From: Bernardetiaceae bacterium
GTDB lineage: Bacteria > Bacteroidota > Bacteroidia > Cytophagales > Thermoflexibacteraceae
Assembly (NCBI GenBank): GCA_025056255.1
Contig: JANWVT010000007.1
Coordinates: 111,571-175,570, forward strand
Reading direction: 5' to 3'
Length of the DNA: 64,000 nucleotides
Shown here: positions 19,453 through 29,208 of the stretch, piece after piece
Layout: each line of letters begins with the position of its first letter
Numbering within the stretch: position 1 is the stretch's first letter
Notes under the pieces: generated by a model
The model's database searches: none
What the model was told of the DNA's origin: nothing
What the model saw: only the letters and a program-made list of their open reading frames with translations
Translations under genes and position numbers: made by a program

Positions 19453-22400
19453 TTAGAAAGTAACATTAATGCCAAGTGAATAGGTACGTGCTTGCGGGAA
19501 CGTGTTGCGGTCTACCCCTGCCCCTACGTTAGCTGCTGTAGCACCCAATCCGGGGTTGTTAGTACTTACCTCTGGGTCGCTGCCAGTGTAGTTAGTAATG
19601 ACAAACGCGTTTTGTATTTGAGCATACAATCTCGCATTGGTTAAAGCGAGTTTTCTCAAAATATCGGCAGGGAGCGTATAGCCTAAGGTTACGTTGCGCA
19701 AACGAACAAAGTCGCCACGTTCTACATTGCGCGTAATAGCAAAAGCAGAACCGTTGGAGAAGTTGTCGGTGTATACCAAACGTGGCACTGTGGTCTGGTC
19801 GCCGGGACGTTGCCAGCGCTGCAACACTTCGGTGCTGTTGTTCCACATGCGCTGGTCTAATAAGCCGGCACGTGTACCATTGTACAAGTAGAAGCCGAAG
19901 GCATATTGGAAAAACAGACCTAAGTCGAAACCTTTGTAGCGGAATGTGTTGTCAAAACCACCAAAGAAGCGAGGGTTGGTATTGCCTGCAATAATGCGGT
20001 CGCTAGCCGTAGGTGCACGGGCAGGCTGACCTGTATCTACAAAAGTCCAGCGAGTAGCAGCGGGAGCAGCATGGTTGTATTGCACAATGCGCCCATTGGC
20101 TAAGCGGAACATAGCCTGACCGTTCTCTGAGTTTACTCCTACCCAAGGTACAGCAAAAATGCTACCCACAGGATGCCCTACGCGTGCAATGCTTGTTAGT
20201 TCTAAGCCACCAGTAGAAAACAAAATATCGGCATTATCCTGATTGAGCGCCAACACTTGGTTCTCGTTAGTAGTCAGGTTTAGGGAAGAGGTCCATTTAA
20301 AGCCACCTTTGTCAATATTGACAGTATTGAGGGTAACCTCAATACCGCTATTGCGCATTTTACCGATATTGGTCAAGATAGAGTTGCCCGGAATGCCCTT
20401 AGAAGGTGGTTGGGGGTTGCCAATAATCAAGTCGGAAATGTTGTTCAGATAGTAAGCAAACTCAACCGTGAGGCGGTTGTTGAAAAATGCTGCATCGAAA
20501 CCAATATCTGTTTTCTGACTGGCTTCCCATTTCAAGTTGGGGTTACCTGCCTGAGAATATACCCAAGTGGCAATATCACCGTACAAGCCAGAGCTGAAGA
20601 AGTTCAGCGAACCGAAGTTGGGAATGTTGGTGTTACCGGTAGTGCCGTAGCTGCCGCGTAGTTTAAAGTCGTTAATAAATTCCCAATTCAGATTTTTGAA
20701 AAAGTTTTCCTCAGACAAACGCCAGCCTCCGGAAATAGCACCAAAAGTACCGAATTTATTAGCTGAGGAAAGTGCTGAATAGCCATCGCGGCGGATAGTA
20801 GCACTCAACAGATACTTTTCTTTGAAGTTGTAGTTCAAGCGACCAAAGTAAGAAATCAGACCGTTTTCGGTTTGAATGTTGCCCACAGGCGGGTTGTTAG
20901 TAGTGAAGTTGCCTTGATAACTAGTAAAGAAATCATCAGCCACACCTTGGCGAGAACCGCCCCAGCCATCTAAGTTGTATTTCTGCACTTCGTAAGCAGC
21001 AAGTGCTGTAATGTTGTGGTTTTCGGCAATGGTGGTAGTGTATGTAGCTGTATTTTGCCAGTTCCACAGCAAGCTGCGAGAGTAGGTGTTAAACGCTTGC
21101 CCCAGCGGGAAACCATCGCCGTGGATACGTGTGCGGAATGTGTTATCCTCTACGTTAACGCGGTCTATGCCATAAGTAGTGCGCAGTGCCAAGCCTTTGA
21201 ACGGTCTGGCTTCAATGAAAAAGTTACCCAGAATGCGGTCAGTAGCAGAACGACTGGTGTTTACTTCCAAATCATACAGTGGGTTAGGCCAGTTGAAACC
21301 TACAGCGTTGGCAAAATTGTTGCCGGTAGTTGCGCGGTTGTTAGGCGCATCAATAGCCGGTGTGCCATCTGGGTTGCGCACAGGGATATTGGGTGCTAGT
21401 ACCAGCGGCAAGCGTCCTAAACCATTGGTGGCAAAGGCACCGAACAAACCAGTTTGCGGACTATTGTTCACTGTGTTGGTATATTGTACATTGCCTCCTA
21501 CGCTAAGCCACTTGTTAGCTTGGTGATTGACGTTCATGCGGGCAGTGGTGCGTTGGAAGTCGTTAGCGCGCAACATACCTTCTTGGTCGGAGAAGCCTAC
21601 TGAGAAAAAGTAAGAGGTTTTGTCATTGCCACCGTTAATAGAAACAGTATGGTTGTGTTGGAAGCCGGTGCGGAACACCACATCATACCAATTAGTACTT
21701 ACCGGCTGACCATCTGGACCAATAAACGGACGAGCAATTTCGGTTACGCCTGCATGAATGGGGTTGTTGCGATATCCTTCGTTTTTGATTTCGATGTATT
21801 GTTCGGCATTGAGCAAGTTAAAACGGCGGAAGGTTTCAGTCCAGCCTACCCACGAGTCGTAGTTCACTTGTGCTCTGCCTTTTTTGCCCGACTTGGTAGT
21901 GATTAAAATAACCCCATTGGCAGCACGAGAGCCGTAAATAGCCGTAGCAGCAGCGTCTTTCAACACCTCAAAAGACTCTATGTCGGCATTGTTGATAGAG
22001 GCTAAGGCGTTGTTGCCTGCATTGCCTGAACCGCTGATGTTGCCCGATAATTGGCAATCCGTCAATTACAATCAACGGGTCAGCACCGGAAGTAATAGAG
22101 TTGGTTCCACGAATGCGAATAATGGGAGTTGTACCCAACACCCCACTGGGAGTAACAATATTTACCCCTGCTGCACGCCCTTGCAAGGCTTGTTCAAAAG
22201 ACTGAACAGGCATATTTAAAATTTGGTCGCCAGTTACTTTGGCAATTGAGCCAGTCAACTCGCGTTTGGTTTGTACGCCATAACCGGTTACAACTACTTC
22301 ACTTAATACCTTGTTATCTGGTTGCAATACAATGTCAATCACGCTACGATTACCTACCTCTGCTTCTTGCCTGAGAAAGCCTACATAGCTGAAAACCAGC

Positions 22401-22609
22401 GTAGCATTTTCAGGAACATTAATCCGATAGTTGCCATCTACGTCGGTTGTGGTACCAGTGTTAGTGCCTTTCACAACCACCGATACGCCCGGAAGTGGGC
22501 TATTGTCTTCGCCCGAAGACACTTTCCCCGATACAGTTCTTTGTGCATGCGCTGTTAAAGCAAACAGCGTTGCAAGCACAAAGCCACTCCAATTGAATAG
22601 TTGTTTCAT
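19453..22609 (-). pseudogene. SusC/RagA family TonB-linked outer-membrane receptor, frameshifted
   Basis: One gene split between two frames. The first part (22609 down to 21968) has a signal peptide ending AHAQ, a carboxypeptidase-regulatory-like domain with VVVKGTNTGTTTDVDGNY, the SEVVVTGYG TonB-box region and the start of the plug to DPLIVIDGLPI. The second part continues the plug with SGNISGSGNAGNNALASIN and IESFEVLKDAAATAIYGSRAANG, then the beta-barrel, ending LGINVTF at 19453. The frames change near 22045-22060; removing one base, or adding two, restores a continuous protein of about 1050 residues. The remaining sequence is intact and family-typical, so this is either a recent mutation or an assembly error. 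If real, the SusD partner has lost its channel. TTG at 22065 is not a convincing start. Confidence 0.85.
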
Positions 22610-22845
22610 CGTTTAACCTGTTTTTATTTGGTGAGTAAATGCGCTGTTAAGTTACGCAAAAGAAAATGTTGTGCATACTATTAGTACACAATTTATTAAT
22701 AGTGCAATTTTTATATGCTAGCACAAACACGCATGCCTTTGGCTAAGTAGCTGATTTACTGCCTACTGTGGATGTGCAATCTTGCGTGTGCAGCCTATTG
22801 TTTTGTCTGCGCAAAAGAAAGATTATTATGATGGCTAATGCTCTG

Positions 22846-23610
22846 TTAACAAACATAGCCACCGTCTACTGAAAACACAGCACCCGTTGTGTAAGCACTT
22901 GCTTCCGATGCCAAGTAGAGAGCAATACCTGCCAAGTCCTCTGGCTGCCCGATGCGCCGAATAGGCAAATGTTTGATAGATTTGTTCAGTATTTCTTCAT
23001 TTTTCCAAAGAGCTTCGCTGAACTTGGTTTGAATGAGTCCCGGACAAATCACGTTGGCACGCACACCTGCTTTTCCCCATTCTTTCGCCATTACTTTGGT
23101 GAGCATGATTAAAGCAGCCTTGCTGACGCTATAAATGCCTAGCCCCGGCTCGGGGGTCAACCCACCAATGCTACTGATGTTGATAATAGAACCGCCACCG
23201 CGCTGCTGCATTACAGGCAGTACCATTTTGCCCAGCTCAAAAGGTGCTTTTACATTAACATCCATAATTTTGTCGAAAGCGGCACTGTCTGTATCTGTTA
23301 CCGGACCGAAAACAGGGTTAGTGGCAGCATTATTGACCAAAATATCCACTCCGCCGAAGGCTGCTATTGTTTTTTCTACAAGTTGTTGCCTTTGTGCAGC
23401 GTCGCCTACGTTACAGGCTACTCCTATGGCTTGGTATCCCTTAGCAGTTAGGGTATTGGCTACTGCTTCTACTGCCTCTTGCTTACGGCTACTTACTACC
23501 ACTTTGGCACCTGCCTCTGCCATAATTTCTGCCATTGCCTCGCCAATGCCTTTACTAGCACCAGTGATAATGGCAACTTTTCCATTGAGTAAAAATTTGT
23601 CTTTAAGCAT
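22846..23610 (-). CDS. Short-chain dehydrogenase/reductase (SDR)
   Basis: A 254-residue cytoplasmic NAD(P)-dependent oxidoreductase of the classical SDR family. TGASKGIG (16-23) is the cofactor loop, NNAA (93-96) the structural motif, Ser146/147 with Tyr160 and Lys164 (YSVSK) the catalytic set, and CPGLIQTKF and a C-terminal GAVFSVDGGYVC complete the family pattern. The arginine in SSRKQ after the second strand hints at NADP preference. Length is typical. Substrate unknown; the closest functional types are 3-oxoacyl reductase-like or DHRS4-like enzymes. The next gene upstream (mnmD) ends 14 bases away, so co-transcription is likely. Confidence 0.87.
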   Translation of the reverse strand: MLKDKFLLNGKVAIITGASKGIGEAMAEIMAEAGAKVVVSSRKQEAVEAVANTLTAKGYQAIGVACNVGDAAQRQQLVEKTIAAFGGVDILVNNAATNPVFGPVTDTDSAAFDKIMDVNVKAPFELGKMVLPVMQQRGGGSIINISSIGGLTPEPGLGIYSVSKAALIMLTKVMAKEWGKAGVRANVICPGLIQTKFSEALWKNEEILNKSIKHLPIRRIGQPEDLAGIALYLASEASAYTTGAVFSVDGGYVC

Positions 23611-23624
23611 TATTGTGTTGTTAT

Positions 23625-24320
23625 TTATGATTCAATCATTTTAGTAGCTCTTGTAACCTCGCGCTTAAATGGGCGCCCCGAAAGCTTTTCTATATGAAAA
23701 CCTACTGTTTTCATGGTGCGAATTACCGCAGACTTAGAGCAGTAAGTGGTCAGAATGCCGCCGTTTTTAAGCCAACAAAAAGCCCGCTCGAAATGAGGTG
23801 GTTCCCAAAGCTCTGGCTGTTTTTCGGGGGCAAAAGCATCGTAGAAAATAACATCAAAACTTTCTGCTGCAAAAGATGCCTGTTGCCAGCTTTTTTCCGA
23901 TTTCACAAGTTGTAGGTTGGGTAAAATAGGCTGTGGCGTTTCCCATGCCACTTGGTGAATAACATCGAAATAAGCTGCAACTTGGACAGGCAGTTGCTCT
24001 GTGTAGTTGAGTTGTTGCAATACTTCTGGCGGCAGCGGAAAAGGTTCTAAACTATGGTAAACTACTTGTATTTCAGGACGCTGCTGCAACAGTTCAACAA
24101 CAGCCAAAACGTTTAAGCCTGTTCCAAAACCTAATTCTAAAACCTGTACCTGCTGCAACTGATACCGGCTAATGGCTTCTGCCAATCCGTATTGGGCATA
24201 CACTTGCCGCGATTCGCCCAGAGCACCGTATCGCGAATGATAAAATTCGTCGATATCGGGGCGGTAGAGTGTATGCGAGCCGTCGGCAGATAGTACTATT
24301 TGAACTTCCAAATGCTTCAT
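23625..24320 (-). CDS. mnmD: tRNA (5-methylaminomethyl-2-thiouridine) methyltransferase MnmD
   Basis: A 231-residue SAM-dependent methyltransferase corresponding to the methyltransferase half of MnmC. It makes the last step of mnm5s2U at tRNA position 34. The SAM-binding motif is LELGFGTGLN (61-70) and the family signature DAFAPEKQPELW is at 161-172; the N-terminal DGSHTLYRPDIDEFYHSRYGA is also typical. The ATG at 24320 overlaps the TGA of the upstream aminopeptidase gene as ATGA, which fixes the start and argues for translational coupling. The oxidase half of MnmC is absent, as in other stand-alone MnmD proteins. mnmA, acting on the same nucleotide, is 3.3 kb away. Confidence 0.88.
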   Translation of the reverse strand: MKHLEVQIVLSADGSHTLYRPDIDEFYHSRYGALGESRQVYAQYGLAEAISRYQLQQVQVLELGFGTGLNVLAVVELLQQRPEIQVVYHSLEPFPLPPEVLQQLNYTEQLPVQVAAYFDVIHQVAWETPQPILPNLQLVKSEKSWQQASFAAESFDVIFYDAFAPEKQPELWEPPHFERAFCWLKNGGILTTYCSKSAVIRTMKTVGFHIEKLSGRPFKREVTRATKMIES

Positions 24321-25348
24321 AGCGAAGGATAAGTGGCTTTCAAATGTGCCCAATACTGTTTAAAGTTGCCTCCAAATTTTTGATAAAATTCTTCTTGAAA
24401 TACATTTTGTTGCCGATTGTAGCGCATAAATTCCATGAAAAAAGTATTGTTAGGGATAAAGTCTGTAAAATAATTCCGATAGCGGTCAGAAGCAAAACTG
24501 ACAGTATCCAACGCTTGGACAATTTTTGCAATATGTCGCTGTTTGGCAGCAGCTTTTTCGCCTTCGGACATACTGATAGGAAAACTGCGATACAGCGAGT
24601 CTAAACTGTTAGCAGCCTGCAATACAAATGCAATAAATCGCTTTTTATCGTTTGTAGTATGTATATACTCCTGCATTTCAGCAGAGTTTTCGCCATATTT
24701 ATAGCGCAAAAACGACAGCGCACCTTGATAGCCAACAAAGGTGGCTAAGTTTTCGTTGTATTCCACATTGTTGGGTACGTAGAGTGTGCCGTGCGTAAGT
24801 TCATGGATAATTAACTCTGCCAAATGTCCTGTACTGCGTTGCAGAAAGTTAGAAAGAATGGGGTCTTTCAACCAACCAAGTGTGCTCCAACCCAATACTT
24901 CCTCAATAGCTGTATCATACCCTTGTGCTTGCAGCCGTCTTTCTTCTGCTTTTGCTTTGGACAAGTCGAAGAATCCTTTGTAAGAAAAACTACCCAGTAG
25001 AGGGAAATGCCATTCGTAAGCCTGCAGTTGGTAGGGCGGGCAAGCTGTTAGTGTCCACAAAATAGGTTTTCCTTGTTGGTCATAGAAGGTAGTATAATTG
25101 TCAGAAGGGTTTAATCCGAGGCTATCTTCGGCAAAGCGGCGGATTTCTTGAATAAGTTGTAACTTTTGTTTCAAAGAGTCGGGCAAAGTAGCATCAGACA
25201 GCACCTCTTCGATAGGGCGTGCTTCCCAAATAATTTTTAACTGTCCACAAGCCTGCATCCAGACGTATGCCAATAGTTCTCGTTGCCATATTATTAGCAT
25301 AGTCAGTAAACTGGCTAACAGCAGTATCCACTTGGGATAATTTTTCAT
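24317..25348 (-). CDS. Putative aminopeptidase (COG4324-like), membrane-anchored
   Basis: A 343-residue protein with an N-terminal membrane anchor (residues 7-22) and a metallopeptidase-like domain. HELTH at 182-186 supplies two zinc ligands, and EYNENLATFVG just after (about 196-206) would give the glutamate ligand, matching the family of predicted aminopeptidases found in Bacteroidota and Proteobacteria. LGWSTLGWLKDPILS upstream of the motif is also characteristic. Substrate not established. The gene starts 7 bases after the truncated antiporter's stop and its TGA overlaps the mnmD start, so these three are one transcription unit. Confidence 0.8.
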   Translation of the reverse strand: MKNYPKWILLLASLLTMLIIWQRELLAYVWMQACGQLKIIWEARPIEEVLSDATLPDSLKQKLQLIQEIRRFAEDSLGLNPSDNYTTFYDQQGKPILWTLTACPPYQLQAYEWHFPLLGSFSYKGFFDLSKAKAEERRLQAQGYDTAIEEVLGWSTLGWLKDPILSNFLQRSTGHLAELIIHELTHGTLYVPNNVEYNENLATFVGYQGALSFLRYKYGENSAEMQEYIHTTNDKKRFIAFVLQAANSLDSLYRSFPISMSEGEKAAAKQRHIAKIVQALDTVSFASDRYRNYFTDFIPNNTFFMEFMRYNRQQNVFQEEFYQKFGGNFKQYWAHLKATYPSL

Positions 25349-25355
25349 TTATTTC

Positions 25356-25925
25356 TTACTTATTTTGTTGAATAATTGGCGAATGGTTTTCAATTACTGC
25401 CAACACTAACAAAGCCAGTGTATCGGTAATAACCGTGCCGCCAACTGTAACAGTAGCCGCACGATTTTTAGCCACTCCGAGCTTACTTACTAACGGATAG
25501 GCAAGTAAAGTATGAGAGGCAAACATACTGGCTAACAATACGGCAGTAGGTACTGAGAAATTCATTAGGTAAAGCCCGCCTAACGTACCTAAGGTCATGG
25601 GAATTACAAATGTATAAGCACCAAAAACGATACTTTTAGAGGCATTCTTCTTAAAATCTGCCAAATCTATTTCCAGACCCGCTAAGAACATGATGTATAA
25701 CAGACCTGTCGTACCGGGTATGATGATACTGCTATCGCGATTCATGAGGTGCAGTCCATTCGGACCAATTATCGCACCGGCAATAATCAGCCCAAGCAAG
25801 TGTGGGATGCGTACCTTGTTGAGCAAAATAGGGGCAAACAAAATGATACAAAGAATTACCAAAAAGCGAAGGATGGGGTCGCTTAGCGGTAAAGTAAGTT
25901 CAAAGATGTTTAATCCTAATAACAT
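25356..25925 (-). pseudogene. Truncated cation:proton antiporter (CPA2/KefB-like), N-terminal part only
   Basis: Only 189 residues of a protein family that is normally about 400-700 residues. The visible part is the first half-dozen membrane helices of a Na+/H+ exchanger-type antiporter: LGLIIAGAIIGPNGLHLM, FLAGLEIDL and GGTVITDTLALLVLAVI are all family motifs. Homology stops after LAVI, then ENHSPIIQQNK and a TAA occur, followed 7 bases later by the next gene. No remainder appears in another frame, so an internal deletion or a replaced 3' end is more likely than a frameshift. It might still be translated as a short membrane protein, but it should not transport ions by the known mechanism. 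Confidence 0.75.
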
Positions 25926-25995
25926 AGCTCATTCATAGCAAGGGACGAACATACACCATTTCATCAAATATTACTGTCCTAAGTTAAAGATTAAG

Positions 25996-26025
25996 TTGAC
26001 TGATGGCAAAATTTTATGTAATTTG
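25996..26025 (+). promoter_or_regulatory. Possible Bacteroidota promoter
   Basis: TTG at 25996-25998 lies 19 bases before GTAATTTG (26018-26025), close to the TTTG...TAnnTTTG pattern, about 54 bases upstream of the ATG at 26079. One mismatch in the -7 box keeps this tentative. Confidence 0.35.
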
Positions 26026-26078
26026 CGTAAGCTAAGAATCTATTTTGGACTACTGATTTGACTAAACACTTGCTAAAT

Positions 26079-26771
26079 ATGAATCCCCTTGCTGTTACCT
26101 ATCAGTCCTTAGCCGAAGGACGTGCTGCTTTTGAAGCCTACCAAAAAACAGCTTTGCCCCCCAAAGAGCGTCCTAAATTGTTAGCCGCACTAAAGCGCAA
26201 AATTGTAATGGACGTGTATAAAAACGCCTACAAGGCTGATATTGAAAAGTTTAAACAGTTGTTACAAACAACTGAAAGCTGGCTGCTACCAGAGGGCAAC
26301 GAGTTATACGTAACGCTACTGAACGAAGGAGAAAACGTATTCAGTGAAAACTTGGTACGTCAAGGCATCACCTTCAACTATGCTATCGAACGCCGCCCTC
26401 ATTCCAATGTTGCCAGTTTGACTATTAAAGCAGTGCGCAACAACATGTCTAACTTAGTTTACAACGGTTCAGTAAGGGTCAATCAACTCTCTCCGGACCA
26501 AATAGAGGTTGAAATTCCTTTATCTCAAAATACGGGCTACATGTGGCGCGAGTCAAAAACGGATTGCCTAAAAGTACTCGTGTCGGCTAATCAACCTACT
26601 GTAACCGTACAGCCTTGCGGGGTTATGAGTACGTTGGCAGATAGTAATCATGGCATCGCACCGGCAGTACTTGCTCAAAAAGTAGGCGATGCATTTACAG
26701 TGAAAAATGCTATTCGCTCTGCCATGCGACAGTTTATTATGAACTATCCCAAAGCTCTGAAAATGACTTAG
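26079..26771 (+). CDS. Conserved-looking cytoplasmic protein of unknown function
   Basis: A 230-residue protein with no signal peptide and no membrane segments. The first half is Lys/Ala-rich and helical (RAAFEAYQKTALPP, LKRKIVMDVYKNAYKADIEKF); the second half looks beta-rich (NLVYNGSVRVNQLSPDQIEVEIPLS). I do not recognise the family. ATG at 26079 is preferred over TTG at 26058. It is a single gene facing the convergent DoxX-type gene, and the two stop regions overlap by 4 bases. Codon use looks like its neighbours, so it is probably native and expressed. Confidence 0.6.
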   Translation: MNPLAVTYQSLAEGRAAFEAYQKTALPPKERPKLLAALKRKIVMDVYKNAYKADIEKFKQLLQTTESWLLPEGNELYVTLLNEGENVFSENLVRQGITFNYAIERRPHSNVASLTIKAVRNNMSNLVYNGSVRVNQLSPDQIEVEIPLSQNTGYMWRESKTDCLKVLVSANQPTVTVQPCGVMSTLADSNHGIAPAVLAQKVGDAFTVKNAIRSAMRQFIMNYPKALKMT

Positions 26772-27193
26772 CGGTTTTTCCGCAAACCGAATAGCCATGC
26801 ATCTAAGGAATATTTACCTGCTCCTAGCCACCACATGGGCACATAGGCAAAAAGATAGAGTAGGGCATGTTCTTTCACGTCTAAAGGGTCGTGGGCATGT
26901 ACCACAAAAGCAGCCACCACAGTTAGCACAATTAAGGGCAACAGCGCTAAGCGATATAACGCTCCTAAAACTACCAAGCAAGCACAGAGCGTTTCTGCAA
27001 AAGTTGCCAGCAACAGCGAAGGATATTCGCCAATTCCAATGGGGTCTGTAAAACTTGTTTCGCCAGCCCACACGCGTTGCCACTTAGCCCATCCATGTGG
27101 CAACATTAGCAAGCCAAAGCCGAGTCGCAATACAAGTAGCGCCAAGTGTTGCTGCCAATAAGGATAATTCGGCACAGAGAAAATTCGCCGCAT
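26768..27193 (-). CDS. DoxX family inner-membrane protein
   Basis: A 141-residue protein with four hydrophobic helices. The motif LRLGFGLLMLPHGWAKW near residues 20-40 and the following GxGEYPSLLLATFAETLCACLVVLG are typical of DoxX/SURF4-like proteins, which are small quinone- or thiol-linked membrane proteins of mostly unknown physiology. ATG at 27193 gives the usual family length; the open frame continues 68 codons upstream into sequence with no family similarity. Its stop overlaps the end of the convergent gene. Confidence 0.8.
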   Translation of the reverse strand: MRRIFSVPNYPYWQQHLALLVLRLGFGLLMLPHGWAKWQRVWAGETSFTDPIGIGEYPSLLLATFAETLCACLVVLGALYRLALLPLIVLTVVAAFVVHAHDPLDVKEHALLYLFAYVPMWWLGAGKYSLDAWLFGLRKNR

Positions 27194-27633
27194 GTTACTA
27201 TTTCCAGATTGTTTGCAAGTTACACGATTCTGCCAGAGAAATACAACATGGGCTAAATAACAAGCAATTACTCTGGTCAGCCACTGGCAAGTAAAAAACA
27301 CTGAAAGTGAGGATTTGCCGAAAAAGCATAACCTTTGTTTTGTACTTCTAAAAAAACATTTTTTGCCACACCAGTAAGGCAACAGCAAGCATGTCATCTG
27401 GCAGGTTTCGAAAACTTGCCAGATTTATGTGGCATGGAAAAATGGTGGCATAGCTTATCAAAAACGATGCTCTTGCAACGGCATGAGTCCTAATCACCCT
27501 TAGCAATTAAAACAGGTACAGGGCTGAAGCGGGCTGTGGGTCATTTACCAGAAGGCAAACAACGAGCAAGCCAACTCATCAGTTTATGCAAGCAAGAATG
27601 ACAACAGAGCAAATTAAATGATACTGCAAAACC
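27194..27633. other. Gene-poor spacer between DoxX gene and mnmA
   Basis: About 440 bases without a convincing gene. It holds the hairpin at 27396-27424 and a probable promoter region for the DoxX gene; nothing else is recognised. Confidence 0.5.
27396..27424 (-). terminator. Hairpin downstream of mnmA
   Basis: ATCTGGCAGGTTT and AAACTTGCCAGAT form a 13-bp stem with one G·U pair around a short loop, 210 bases beyond the mnmA stop. It belongs to the same GCAGGTTT-type hairpin family as 9460-9492 and 38239-38271. Confidence 0.5.
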
Positions 27634-28764
27634 CTACTTGTTCTTTTCTTCTGCCAACTGTTGTTGCCGGAAACTGGATTGAATCCAGCCCCCTCCTACT
27701 ACATCATCTCCTTCATAAAATACAGCAGCTTGCCCTGGCGCAATAGCATAAACAGGTTGGTGAAATAATACTTTCATGCGATCTTCTTGCTGAATAATTG
27801 TTGCTGGAGTGCCTTTTTTATCGTTGTAACGGATGTGGGTAACGGTCTCTAAGGGCTGAGTTAATTGCTCGTATTTCATCATATTTAGTTGACTTACCCA
27901 CATACCGTCACGAGCAAGTTCTTTGTCGGTTCCCAGCACTACCTGATTAGTTTCTTTCCTAATTTCAGTTACAAAAACCGGATAGCCCAGTGTAATACCT
28001 AAACCTTTGCGTTGCCCAATAGTATAAAACGGATATCCCTGATGTTTGCCAACTACTGTTCCATCTTCTAATATAAAGTCGCCCCCTGCAACGGTTTGCT
28101 CTAAATCGGGAACACGACGGCGCAAAAATCCACGATAGTCGTTGTCGGGAATGAAGCAGATTTCATAGCTTTCTGATTTGTTTACTAATTCTACGAAGCC
28201 GCGCTCAGCTGCCATCTGATAAATCTCGGATTTGCGCAATCTGCCCAATGGAAAAATGGTGCGGCTCAGGCTTTTTTGCGATACGCCCCAAAGAGCATAG
28301 CTTTGGTCTTTGGCATGGTCTACTCCCTTAGAGACAACAAACCTACCATTTTCTTGGCGAACGTTGGCGTAGTGCCCAGTGGCAATAAAATCACAGCCCA
28401 ATTTATCCGCACGACGCAACAAAGAGTCCCACTTAATATGTGTATTGCATAGCACACAGGGGTTAGGCGTGCGTCCGGCTAAATATTCGTTTGTAAAATG
28501 GTCTATAACATAGTCTCCAAATTCTTCGCGTATATCTACAATGTAGTGAGGGAATCCCAAACTTACGGCTACATAGCGTGCGTCATTGATAGAATCTAGG
28601 CTGCAACAGCCTGTTTCTTTCTTGCTGCCTCCCGAAGAGGCATAATCCCATGTTTTCATGGTCATGCCTATTACTTCGTAGCCTTGCTCGTGCAACAACA
28701 CTGCGGCTAGTGAACTGTCTATGCCGCCGCTCATGGCTACTAACACCCTTCCTCTGGTACTCAT
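27634..28764 (-). CDS. mnmA: tRNA-specific 2-thiouridylase MnmA
   Basis: A 376-residue cytoplasmic enzyme that thiolates U34 of tRNA Lys, Glu and Gln using ATP and a relayed persulfide sulfur. The PP-loop AMSGGIDSS (10-18), the catalytic cysteines Cys103 (NPCVLCN) and Cys203 (YEICFIP), and DHAKDQSYAL and YTIGQRKGLGI are all present, with the C-terminal beta domain ending PGQAAVFYEGDDVVGGGWI. ATG at 28764 begins MSTRGRVLVAMSGG and gives normal length, so I reject the longer frame to 28908. A TAACTTTG promoter box is 19 bases upstream. It works in the same pathway as MnmD nearby. Confidence 0.96.
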   Translation of the reverse strand: MSTRGRVLVAMSGGIDSSLAAVLLHEQGYEVIGMTMKTWDYASSGGSKKETGCCSLDSINDARYVAVSLGFPHYIVDIREEFGDYVIDHFTNEYLAGRTPNPCVLCNTHIKWDSLLRRADKLGCDFIATGHYANVRQENGRFVVSKGVDHAKDQSYALWGVSQKSLSRTIFPLGRLRKSEIYQMAAERGFVELVNKSESYEICFIPDNDYRGFLRRRVPDLEQTVAGGDFILEDGTVVGKHQGYPFYTIGQRKGLGITLGYPVFVTEIRKETNQVVLGTDKELARDGMWVSQLNMMKYEQLTQPLETVTHIRYNDKKGTPATIIQQEDRMKVLFHQPVYAIAPGQAAVFYEGDDVVGGGWIQSSFRQQQLAEEKNK

Positions 28765-29208
28765 TTTTTTACGTTTAAAATGCAAAGTTACATTGCATTG
28801 TGATAAACACCCGAATGAAAAGAAATGTTCACTAACCACAAAAACAGCATGATAAGATTTCAAACTCATTAATGGTGGATACAAGGGATTAACTTCGTTT
28901 GCAGACACAACTGCAGTTCGCCCATATGTTTTCAGCTTGGTAGTTTTTCATAGAAGAAAGAAGTGTTGAGCCTTCCCCCACAAGTAGATGGAGGTAGTTT
29001 CTTTTGGCAAACCTTCATTGCTTTACTTAGATGAATCTAACAGCACAAAGTTTTGCAAGATAGCTTACCATTGCCACAACAGAATAGCAAAAACCGTTTG
29101 CTTTGAAAAGTGAAAAATAAAGCCGTTGTTTTTCCACCCATCTCTGCTGTTTGTGTTTGTACAGTTGTAAATAACCGGTTGTTGAATTAATTTTTTGCGT
29201 AATTCGCG
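28765..29208. other. Gene-free spacer upstream of mnmA
   Basis: About 440 bases. It contains the mnmA promoter box near 28783 and otherwise A/T-rich sequence; I see no gene or clear repeat. Confidence 0.5.
28783..28790 (-). promoter_or_regulatory. mnmA -7 promoter box
   Basis: TAACTTTG on the minus strand is an exact TAnnTTTG match 19 bases upstream of the mnmA ATG. A well-spaced -33 TTTG is not obvious. Confidence 0.45.

Noticed and set aside
22065..22067. Separate start (TTG) for the long SusC part, making two genes
   Set aside because: It would begin in the middle of the plug, lacking a signal peptide and TonB box; the frames join into one typical SusC.
26768..27397. Longer DoxX protein starting at 27397
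   Set aside because: The extra 68 residues are Cys-rich low-quality sequence crossing the promoter region; ATG at 27193 gives family length.
27634..28908. Longer MnmA start at 28908
   Set aside because: The extra residues precede the family's normal N terminus and the promoter box lies inside this stretch.
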